Part shown: piece after piece, positions 55,292 through 62,527 of the stretch
Numbering within the stretch: position 1 is the stretch's first letter
Layout of the letters: every line of letters begins with the position of its first letter
The notes under the pieces: model-generated
What the model was told of the DNA's origin: nothing
The model's input: the letters and a program-made list of their open reading frames with translations, nothing else
Database searches by the model: none
Made by a program: the position numbers and the translations under genes
NCBI RefSeq assembly: GCF_034377285.1
Contig: NZ_CP139715.1
Coordinates: 744,001-808,000, forward strand
From: Thalassobaculum sp. OXR-137
Lineage (GTDB): Bacteria > Pseudomonadota > Alphaproteobacteria > Thalassobaculales > Thalassobaculaceae
DNA length: 64,000 nt
Reading direction: 5' to 3'

Positions 55292-56254
55292 CTAGACCCA
55301 GTCGTGGGTCTGCGGGAAATGATAGGCGACGAAGCGATAGGTCTCGCGGACCGCATCGCGGATCCGGTCGTGCTTCTTCTCGATCGGAATGTTCCACATC
55401 TTGATCGCCTTATCCCAGATGATCAGGCGCTGATGCAGTTCGTCGCGGATCTCGCGGACATACTTCACCATGGCGTCGTAGGTCTTCAGCACCGCCATGA
55501 TCTCGCCGGTCTGGGCGTCGACCTGATCGAAGAGGTTGGTGAACCCGTTCATGGCCGGCCGCATCAGGATGCCGGCGCGGTTGACCTCTTCGTAGAAGTG
55601 CTTGTCTTCCTTGTAGAGCTTGCCGACCTTGTTCAGCTTCACCGCGATGCCGCGGGCCGCGTTGTAGCGGTCGCGCAGGGCCTCGATGTAGCAGAGCTCG
55701 CGGGCGAAGCGGTCGATCATGTCGAGCACCTCGTCGCGCCGCCCAGAGCCAAGACCGAGTTCCTCGGCGATCTTGGAGATGCCGTCGCGGACCTTCTGCT
55801 GCATGCTGGAATCCGTGGACATCCGCCGCAGTTCGGCCATGTCGAGGACGACGGACTCGTTTCCGGTCAGCCAGGTGGCGACCTGGACCATGAGCCGGTT
55901 CTTGGCCAGCTCGCGGTGATGGTCGTCCACTCGCCAGGACGCCGTGCCGTCCAGCAGTTCGGAGGGGATGCTGTCGCCCGGCCGGATATCCTTGACGTAT
56001 TTCAGGCTGTTGGAGACGACGACCAGAAGCTTCCCATCGGGGGAATCTGGAGAGATTCCGAATTCGATCGACACGTCGTCGATCGGAATGACCGCGTCGA
56101 TGTCGCCGAGCTTCACATGCATCACAGGGTGACGGTCGATGCTCGAGAGCTCGAAGCGCGTATCGGGAAGCTGGAATACCCGGTGCTGGAAAACGAAGTG
56201 GGTATTGGAGTCCAACTTGTCGCTTGTATCGGCGTTAGCCACTGCGAGAGCCAT
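55292..56254 (-). CDS. Conserved hypothetical protein divergent from the CheZ-like gene
   Basis: A 320-aa soluble protein of unknown family. The N-terminal ~110 residues form a beta-rich part (HVKLGDIDAVIPIDDVSIEFGI, LLVVVSNSLKYVKDI). The rest is helical, with FARELCYIEALRDRYNAARGI and LKTYDAMVKYVREIRDELHQRLIIWDKAIKMW. There is no signal peptide. It diverges from the CheZ-like gene over about 215 bp, so a chemotaxis or motility role is possible but unproven. Confidence 0.65.
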   Translation of the reverse strand: MALAVANADTSDKLDSNTHFVFQHRVFQLPDTRFELSSIDRHPVMHVKLGDIDAVIPIDDVSIEFGISPDSPDGKLLVVVSNSLKYVKDIRPGDSIPSELLDGTASWRVDDHHRELAKNRLMVQVATWLTGNESVVLDMAELRRMSTDSSMQQKVRDGISKIAEELGLGSGRRDEVLDMIDRFARELCYIEALRDRYNAARGIAVKLNKVGKLYKEDKHFYEEVNRAGILMRPAMNGFTNLFDQVDAQTGEIMAVLKTYDAMVKYVREIRDELHQRLIIWDKAIKMWNIPIEKKHDRIRDAVRETYRFVAYHFPQTHDWV

Positions 56255-56466
56255 CCTGGTAAACCTTATTCCGCTCCACGCCCGTTGATATAGGCACGGC
56301 CGTCAGACCTGTTGGCCGACCGCGCCAATTTGGCGCAATAGCCTAAAAAAACGGTTAATGAAGAGGTGAAGGAGATTCAGTTCTAGAACCTCCACCTAAG
56401 GGTTAACGCTTTTTTTAAGCATCTCGGCGAGTATCCGCTCTGGTCGTACCTAGGTGCCGGGAGAAG

Positions 56467-57225
56467 ATGATGATGGCCGCCAAGCACGAGAAGCTGTTTT
56501 CTATTGAGCGCAAGGCCAAGAAGGCCGGTGCGGTGGGTGTGCTGAAAGGCGCCAATACGGACATTCCTCCCGTAGCGGTGGTGGAAGGCGGGGTCGAGCT
56601 GATCCTCGCCCAGATCGCGGAGCTGCGGCAGGAGATCGCCCAGATCCGCGACGTCAAAGAAATCGAGATCGCCGAAGACGACGATATGAAGCGGGACGTG
56701 CGCGTGGAAATCGCGCAGATGGTCCGCAGCATCGGCCGCGCCAAGACCCAGATCGCGGCCATCAAGAACCCGGTCATGGGCCGGGACGAGATGGAGAAAG
56801 CCTCTCTCCAACTCGAGGAAATCACCAAGCAGACCGAAGACGCCACCAACGAGATCATGTCGGCGGCCGACGAGGTCGAGCAGCTGCTCAAGAAGATCCA
56901 CTCGCATACGGTCGAGGATCCCGACGTGGGACCGCTCATCGACCTCGCCAGCGAGCGCCTGATCGCCATCATCGAGGCCTGCGCATTCCAGGACCTGACC
57001 GGCCAGCGCGTGACGCAGGTGGTCAAGACCCTGCGCTACATCGAAAGCCGTGTGCTGGCGATGATCGACATCTGGGGCCTGGAGGCGTTCAAGGACGTCG
57101 ACATTCCGGACGAAGGTATCAGCGACGGCGCCCATGACGAGCACGAGGAGCACGAGCTCCTCAACGGTCCCGCCCTGGGCGGCCAGGGTCTGAGCCAGGC
57201 CGATATCGACGCCCTGTTCGACTGA
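56467..57225 (+). CDS. CheZ-like CheY-phosphate phosphatase
   Basis: A 252-aa, largely helical protein. ACAFQDLTGQRVTQVV carries D176 and Q180, matching the catalytic Asp/Gln of E. coli CheZ in the same DLTGQ motif. The C-terminal SQADIDALFD resembles the CheY-binding tail of CheZ. The middle has long coiled-coil helices. It should dephosphorylate a CheY-type regulator to adjust flagellar switching. The start has three successive ATGs (56467, 56470, 56473); GGGAG at 56459 best suits the second or third. The upstream region carries GGGTTAAC. Confidence 0.85.
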   Translation: MMMAAKHEKLFSIERKAKKAGAVGVLKGANTDIPPVAVVEGGVELILAQIAELRQEIAQIRDVKEIEIAEDDDMKRDVRVEIAQMVRSIGRAKTQIAAIKNPVMGRDEMEKASLQLEEITKQTEDATNEIMSAADEVEQLLKKIHSHTVEDPDVGPLIDLASERLIAIIEACAFQDLTGQRVTQVVKTLRYIESRVLAMIDIWGLEAFKDVDIPDEGISDGAHDEHEEHELLNGPALGGQGLSQADIDALFD

Positions 57226-57458
57226 CCGCGACACCGCATCGTATCAAAGTCCGCGCGCCGGCGGCCGATCGTCGGCGCCAACGGTCTCGCCTGTCTTCCG
57301 ATCGGACCTGACGGCCAGCGGCCCTTCATTCCGGCTCCGATCCATTATCAAACCAGGATCCAGGACGGCCACCATCGCCATCCGCCGGGCAAGTGTGCCA
57401 GGCCCCTGCCGGAGAGGCGGCGGGTCGCGGGGGCGGAATCGATCTAGGGAGCGGGGTT

Positions 57459-57532
<74 letters not shown>

Positions 57533-57545
57533 GAGGCGGCGGACT

Positions 57546-58388
57546 TTAGCCGCTGTTCCTCTCAGATTCCAGAGCGGACTTCACACCCCGGCTTTCAGCG
57601 ATTTCGGCGCGCAATGCCTTCACTTCGGCCATGAGGTCCACCAGGGTCGGCTCGCCCTCATGCTGAGCGACCTCGTCCGCATGGGCCTGACTCTGCATGG
57701 CGTCCACGATGATGCCGATGAACAGGTTCAGGACGGCGAAGGAGGTCAGCAGGATGAACGGCACGAAGAACAGCCAGGCCTGCGGGAACACCTCCATGAC
57801 CGGCCGCACGATCCCCATGGACCAGCTCTCCAGGGTCATCACCTGGAACAGGGTGTAGAATGACGCGCCGATGGTTCCGAACCACTCGGGAAACTGGCCG
57901 CCGAACAGCTTGGTGGCCATGACCGCGAACACGTAGAAGAGCACGCCGAGCAGCATGACGACCGAGCCCATCCCCGGAATGGCATGGAGCAGCGCTCCGA
58001 CCACCCGTCTCAGGGACGGCACCACCGACACCAGCCGCAGGACGCGCAGGATCCGAAACGCCCGCAGCACGGAGAAGCCCTGGGAGGCGGGAACAAGGGC
58101 GACCCCCACCACGGCCACATCGAACAGATTCCAGGGATCCCGGAAGTACCCGGCCCCATGGGCGAAGACCTTCAGCAGAATTTCGGCGACGAAGATACTC
58201 AGGATCAGGGTGTCCAACAGGGTCAGCGCCGGCCCCGCCACCGCCATCGCGGTCTCGCTGGTCTCCAGCCCCAGCGTGATCGCGTTCAGCACGATCAGGA
58301 CGGTGATCGCGAGTTGGGTGCGGCCCGACTCCACGAAGCGGCGCACCCGTTCCCGGACCCCGGCCCCCGTTCCAGTGATCGACTGCAT
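57546..58388 (-). CDS. BacNav-type voltage-gated sodium channel
   Basis: A 280-aa six-helix ion channel. S4 carries regularly spaced arginines R109, R112, R115 and R118 (LRAFRILRVLRL). The pore loop TLESWSM (185-191) closely matches the NaChBac selectivity filter TLESWAS. S6 is FAVLNLFIGIIVDAM. The C-terminal ~30 residues form a predicted coiled coil (LMAEVKALRAEI) for tetramer assembly. In alkaliphiles such channels supply Na+ for motility and pH homeostasis. The ATG at 58388 has GGGAG close upstream; a GTG at 58433 would extend the N-terminus. Confidence 0.9.
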   Translation of the reverse strand: MQSITGTGAGVRERVRRFVESGRTQLAITVLIVLNAITLGLETSETAMAVAGPALTLLDTLILSIFVAEILLKVFAHGAGYFRDPWNLFDVAVVGVALVPASQGFSVLRAFRILRVLRLVSVVPSLRRVVGALLHAIPGMGSVVMLLGVLFYVFAVMATKLFGGQFPEWFGTIGASFYTLFQVMTLESWSMGIVRPVMEVFPQAWLFFVPFILLTSFAVLNLFIGIIVDAMQSQAHADEVAQHEGEPTLVDLMAEVKALRAEIAESRGVKSALESERNSG

Positions 58389-58496
58389 GGCTCCCACGCG
58401 CTCCCCCGACAGGCCTGCCGGTCCGGCGGCCACGACAGCGCTTCAGCTAACCTCGCCGGGGCGCCGGTTCAAGAGGCAGCTTTGCATGGGGGACGC

Positions 58497-58721
58497 ATGA
58501 CGGAGGAGCGCCCGATCAATCCGGAGGTCGAGTTCCAGGCGGGCCTGCTGGCCGCGAAGGTCGCCCGACGGGTCATCTCGCTCGACGAGGCAAGCGCCGA
58601 ACTCTCGGACTGGCAGGCCCGGACGCTCGCCGGCGATGTGGCCGAGCGCTGGCGCGCCGTGGAGCCAAGAGCGTTGATCGTGACGCACATGATCAACCGC
58701 CTGCTGAAACGCGGGTACTGA
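58497..58721 (+). CDS. Small hypothetical protein, 74 aa
   Basis: Starts at the ATG at 58497 with GGGGGA about 3 nt upstream (MTEERPINPEVEFQ). It is charged and helical, ending VTHMINRLLKRGY. No family is recognised and there is no transmembrane segment. It is divergent from the sodium-channel gene; the cytochrome c gene follows after about 157 bp. Confidence 0.6.
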   Translation: MTEERPINPEVEFQAGLLAAKVARRVISLDEASAELSDWQARTLAGDVAERWRAVEPRALIVTHMINRLLKRGY

Positions 58722-58878
58722 TCCGTCCGCCCGCTCGCCCCGTAAGAACAACAGTTCCGACAGATCGTCACACGGCCTGTCGCCCGGCGCGGCAGCGCGC
58801 CAGAATGCGGCCGCGCACCGGGACCGACCGGCCCCAAGAGCCGCTTCCCGACGACCCATGCTGAAGACGGAGACTTTC

Positions 58879-59268
58879 ATGCGTAGAACCGCCCTCGCCC
58901 TCGGCCTTGCCCTTGCGGCCGGCACGATGACCCTGGCCCCCGCCGCCTTCGCCCAGGACGGCGATCCGGCCGAGGGTAAGAAGGTGTTCCGCAAGTGCCA
59001 GGCCTGCCACACGGTCCAGGAGGGCAAACACCGCCAGGGGCCCTCGCTGTATGGCGTGATCGGCCGCAAGGCCGGAACCGCCGAGGGCTTCAACCGCTAT
59101 TCCGACGCCATGAAGGCCCATGACGTGGTCTGGGACGCCGATACCCTGAGCGCCTATCTCGCGGATCCCAAGGCGACGGTGCCGGGCAACAAGATGATCT
59201 TCGTCGGCCTCAAGGACGCCAAGGAGCGGGCCGACGTCATCGCCTATCTGAAGCAGGCGGCCGAATAG
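58879..59268 (+). CDS. Class I cytochrome c (c2/c550-like)
   Basis: A 129-aa periplasmic electron carrier. The signal peptide is residues 1-26 (ending AAFA). Haem attachment is C40-QA-C43-H44; the distal ligand M106 is in NKMIF. HTVQEGKHRQGPSLYGVIGRKAG is typical of cytochrome c2-type proteins. Start: the ATG at 58879 has GGAG 6 nt upstream and gives a clean signal peptide; an ATG at 58858 has no ribosome site. Confidence 0.93.
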   Translation: MRRTALALGLALAAGTMTLAPAAFAQDGDPAEGKKVFRKCQACHTVQEGKHRQGPSLYGVIGRKAGTAEGFNRYSDAMKAHDVVWDADTLSAYLADPKATVPGNKMIFVGLKDAKERADVIAYLKQAAE

Positions 59269-59335
59269 GCATCGGCCGGCCGGTTGACCCACAGCATCGC
59301 CGCCGGTATTCCGGCGCGCGATGCAGGGGGACGCC

Positions 59336-59935
59336 ATGGCCACCAACGATCTACGCCTCGAGACCCTAAGGGGACGTTCCGAGATCGCGCCGGCGGTAGA
59401 CGATCTGGCGCGTCTGAGGATCCGGGTGTTCCGTGCCTGGCCCTATCTCTACGACGGGTCGGTCGACTACGAGGCGAAGTATCTGTCCGCCTTCGCCGCG
59501 TCGGACGGGGCCGTGTTGGTGACGGCGCATGCGGGCGACGCCCTGGTCGGCGCGTCGACCGGCCTGCCGCTCGCCCACGAGCACGCCGACTTCTCCGCCC
59601 CCCTGGCGACGGCAGGCTACGACGTCGACCGGGTGTTCTACTGCGCGGAATCCGTTCTGCTTCCGGAATGCCGGGGGCGGGGCGCCTACCGCGCGTTCTT
59701 CGAGCGGCGGGAAGACCATGCCCGCCGGCTCGGCTTCTCCACGGCGGTGTTCTGCGGCGTGCTGCGCCCGGACGACCATCCGGCGAGGCCGGACGGCTAC
59801 CAGCCGCTCGACCCGGTGTGGCGCCGGTTCGGCTATCGTGAACTGGACGGCGCGGTCGCGCGTTACAGCTGGACCGATGTCGGCGACACCGAGGAGACCG
59901 CCAAGCCCATGCAATACTGGATCAAAGAGCTGTGA
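59336..59935 (+). CDS. GNAT-family N-acetyltransferase
   Basis: A 199-aa protein with GNAT layout: LARLRIRVFRAWPYLYDGS at the N-terminus, a central strand VLVTAHAGDALVGASTG, then VLLPECRGRGAYRAFFERREDHAR, where RGRGAY corresponds to the acetyl-CoA pyrophosphate loop. The substrate is unknown. GGGGG lies 5 nt before the ATG at 59336. The stop overlaps the GTG start of the nitrilase gene, so the two are coupled. Confidence 0.78.
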   Translation: MATNDLRLETLRGRSEIAPAVDDLARLRIRVFRAWPYLYDGSVDYEAKYLSAFAASDGAVLVTAHAGDALVGASTGLPLAHEHADFSAPLATAGYDVDRVFYCAESVLLPECRGRGAYRAFFERREDHARRLGFSTAVFCGVLRPDDHPARPDGYQPLDPVWRRFGYRELDGAVARYSWTDVGDTEETAKPMQYWIKEL

Positions 59936-60864
59936 GCGCCGCCCGGCCGACCCTCAAGGTGGCCGCCGCCCAGTATCCGGTCGGCCGCCCCTCCAGCTTG
60001 GACGCCTGGGCGGACGGGATCACCCGCTGGGTGGCCGAAGCCGCCGAAGCCGGCGCCGAACTTCTGGTTTTCCCGGAGTATGGCGCCCTGGAACTGGCGT
60101 CCACGTTCGGCCCGGAGATGGAGGCCGATCTCGCCGGCCAGATCCGCGCCGTCGGCAGCCTGATCGGTCAGGTCGACGCCCTGCATGTCGACCTCGCCCG
60201 GCGCCATGGCGTCCACATCCTGGCCGCCAGCCTGCCCGTGCTGGCCGCCGACCTGGGGGGAATGGCAGTCAACCGCGCCCGGCTGATCGGTCCGCAGGGC
60301 GGCATCGGCATCCAGGACAAGCGGATCATGACCCCCTGGGAGCGCGAGACCTGGGGGATCACGGGCAATTCGGCCGCCCGGGTCTTCGATACCGAGCTCG
60401 GCCGCATCGGCGTGGCGATCTGCTACGACGGCGAGTTTCCCCTGATCGTGCGGGCGATGGTGGCCGCCGGCGCCGAACTGATCCTGATCCCCAGCGCCAC
60501 CGAAACGATCGCCGGCGCCGCCCGGGTCCGCACCGCTGCGCTCGCCCGGGCCCTGGAGAACCAGGTGCCGGTGATCACCAGCCCCACCATCGGCGAGGCG
60601 CCGTGGTCGCCGGCTCTCGACATGAACCACGGATCCGCCGGTGTCTTCGTGCCCGCCGATATTGGTCTGCCGCCGACCGGCATCCTGGCCGAGGGGACGT
60701 TCGACCGGCCCGGCTGGGTGCAGGCGGAGATCGACTTCGCGCCGATCGCCGCCGTGCGCGAGAGCGGCGGCGTGCGCGGCCGCCGCGACTGGCTGGAACA
60801 GGTCGGTGCGGCGGAAGCCGATGCCGCGGCGGCGGCCGGCGTCGAGATCGTTCGGATTGCGTAG
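59932..60864 (+). CDS. Carbon-nitrogen hydrolase (nitrilase superfamily)
   Basis: A 310-aa amidase-type enzyme. The catalytic triad is visible: E49 (FPEY), K130 (DKRIM) and C164 (CYDGEFP). The overall length and RTAALARALENQVPVI fit aliphatic amidase or omega-amidase-like branches; the substrate is unknown. It starts with GTG at 59932, overlapping the acetyltransferase stop (GTGA), so it is probably a two-gene operon acting on the same amide or N-acetyl compound. Confidence 0.88.
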   Translation: MSAARPTLKVAAAQYPVGRPSSLDAWADGITRWVAEAAEAGAELLVFPEYGALELASTFGPEMEADLAGQIRAVGSLIGQVDALHVDLARRHGVHILAASLPVLAADLGGMAVNRARLIGPQGGIGIQDKRIMTPWERETWGITGNSAARVFDTELGRIGVAICYDGEFPLIVRAMVAAGAELILIPSATETIAGAARVRTAALARALENQVPVITSPTIGEAPWSPALDMNHGSAGVFVPADIGLPPTGILAEGTFDRPGWVQAEIDFAPIAAVRESGGVRGRRDWLEQVGAAEADAAAAAGVEIVRIA

Positions 60865-60890
60865 GACTGCGCCGCTGCTTTCTCTCTTCT

Positions 60891-60994
60891 CACTGCCCGG
60901 ATTTATTCCGGGCCAAGCCCATCCGACGCTTCGCACTCCCATCCCAGAGGACGAAGCGACCGCACCGCTCACCCCGGAATAAATCCGGGCAGTG
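60891..60994. repeat. REP/BIME-like double palindrome (perfect 22-bp arms)
   Basis: The arms at 60891-60912 and 60973-60994 are perfect inverts. Each arm holds the sub-palindrome CCCGGA-ATAAA-TCCGGG. It lies between the convergent ends of the nitrilase and ACT-domain genes. Confidence 0.78.
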
Positions 60995-61013
60995 ATCTAG
61001 GAAGATCCGCCTC

Positions 61014-61361
61014 TCAGGCGTAGCTTTTCTCGCTGATCAGCACGCTCAGGACCGGCACCATCTGGCGCATGGCGTGGCCGATCAGGTCGGCCTTTTCCCG
61101 GCCCAGCCCTTCGACCTGCAGGTCGATAAGCAGCTCGTCCCGGCGTCGGCCGCTGAGGTCGCTGTGCCAGCGCGAGGGGATCAGGCCGCGCTTGGCGAAC
61201 AGCTCCAGCACCCGCGGCATGACCTGCGGGTCGGCCTCGGCGGTGATGGAAAAGCAGGCCACGACCGGCTCGTCCGCGGCATTGGCGGCGGGGTTCGTGA
61301 GGGCGGTGTTGGCGGCGGTGGTCGAAGGGCCAGAATTGGCGCTCAGGTGCTCGGCGAGCAT
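61014..61361 (-). CDS. ACT-domain protein (IlvM/IlvN-like)
   Basis: A 115-aa protein. A disordered N-terminus (~30 residues, rich in A, N and T) is followed by one ACT-like domain: VVACFSITAEADPQVMPRVLELFAKRGLIPSRWHSDL, then a second half ending VPVLSVLISEKSYA. The pattern resembles the small regulatory subunit of acetolactate synthase, but no large subunit gene is near, so it may bind an amino acid in another setting. GGAG is 7 nt before the ATG at 61361. Confidence 0.7.
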   Translation of the reverse strand: MLAEHLSANSGPSTTAANTALTNPAANAADEPVVACFSITAEADPQVMPRVLELFAKRGLIPSRWHSDLSGRRRDELLIDLQVEGLGREKADLIGHAMRQMVPVLSVLISEKSYA

Positions 61362-61563
61362 GAGAAGTCTCCATAGATCGGTTCCAGGCGAATGGCACAG
61401 CCCCGGCCCTCAGAGAGGACCGGGCGGCTAATTCGCCGACCGATGAGGCCCACCACGACGGCGGCCTGCATGTGGAGATCGTTGGTCATGGGCATGACGC
61501 TACGGAGCGTCGGGACGGCTGTCAAGCACGCGAAATAAAATTACAATCGTATGCTCACCCTTC

Positions 61564-62265
61564 CTATTGGGTGAGCTTCGCAAGTGCCTGGTTGAGCTGG
61601 CTCATCCGGTCGTGGTCCCCGAATGCGCTGTCCGGATGATAGATCATCGCCATGCGGCGCCAGCGGCGCCGGATCGTGCCGATATCGGGCACGGCGGTGG
61701 GCGGAAAGCCCAGGGCGAACAGGGCTTCGCTGCGGGTCTGGATGCCGTCGGGCAGGACCGGCATCGCCAGATCGCCGATCAGCCCGCGCAGGGTCGCGTT
61801 CTCGTCCGACATCTCGTCGCGGGCCCGCTCGACCGCCGCTTCGGCCTTGCGGTCGGCCTCGGTCACCACCGCCAGCTCCGCCTCGCCCTTCGCCATCGAC
61901 AGGGCCAGGGCCAGGGCGCGCCGCAGATCGGCGTGATCGTGCCCGGCAGGAAGGCGCATCTGCAAACGCGGTTTCCGTTTAAGCACCCGGCCGCGCGATG
62001 CGCCCGACTGAAGGGCGATCCGCTCCCGGTCCCCCGGCGTCGGCTCCCCCGGATCGACGGTGCGGGCCAAAATGTCGCGGGGAATGAGCAGAAGCACGGC
62101 GCGGGCAAGGTCCGAGGGACTGGCCTGGCGCGCATCTGCGAGCTTCAGCACCGCATCCCGGAAGGAGGACGCGCAAGGGACCACGTAGGCTGCCCCCGCC
62201 GCGTTCGAACCTTTTGATTTAGAAGAATTTTTTCCATCAGGACCCGTAGTGTCGGCGGAAATCAC
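61564..62265 (-). CDS. Protein with a C-terminal J domain
   Basis: A 233-aa soluble protein. The last ~55 residues form a J domain with helix II RRRWRRMAMIY, the H210-P211-D212 motif and MSQLNQALAKL, so it should stimulate a DnaK-type ATPase. The remaining ~175 residues are unrecognised (FRDAVLKLADARQASPSDLARAVLLLIP at the front, then basic and acidic helices). GTG start at 62265, supported by GGAG 5 nt upstream. It diverges from the acyl-CoA dehydrogenase gene. Confidence 0.78.
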   Translation of the reverse strand: MISADTTGPDGKNSSKSKGSNAAGAAYVVPCASSFRDAVLKLADARQASPSDLARAVLLLIPRDILARTVDPGEPTPGDRERIALQSGASRGRVLKRKPRLQMRLPAGHDHADLRRALALALSMAKGEAELAVVTEADRKAEAAVERARDEMSDENATLRGLIGDLAMPVLPDGIQTRSEALFALGFPPTAVPDIGTIRRRWRRMAMIYHPDSAFGDHDRMSQLNQALAKLTQ

Positions 62266-62412
62266 GCTTGCTCCATATCGTATGATCCGGCCAAACAGAC
62301 ACAGGATCTTGAGGCGTTGGCGCGATCATATCGACCCGCCACGGCGCCCGCAACCGCGAACGGGGTTTCATTTTGCCGCTCCGTTTCGCATCCATATCAA
62401 ATTGTAACCAAT

Positions 62413-62433
62413 GGGTTAACAAAAAGGGTTAAC
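62413..62433. promoter_or_regulatory. Tandem GGGTTAAC boxes
   Basis: GGGTTAAC occurs at 62413-62420 and 62426-62433, separated by AAAAA, between two divergent genes. A third copy is at 56400-56407 before the CheZ-like gene. The TTAACC half-site is like that of CtrA, but the spacing is not canonical. Regulatory role is inferred. Confidence 0.35.
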
Positions 62434-62527
62434 CTCCGGTATCAATCCGCGAGGTATGGACCTCAAACGCCGACTGCACCATGGTGTCGAACCCACCGGA
62501 AAAGCTTGCGAATTGGGAGATCCGAGG

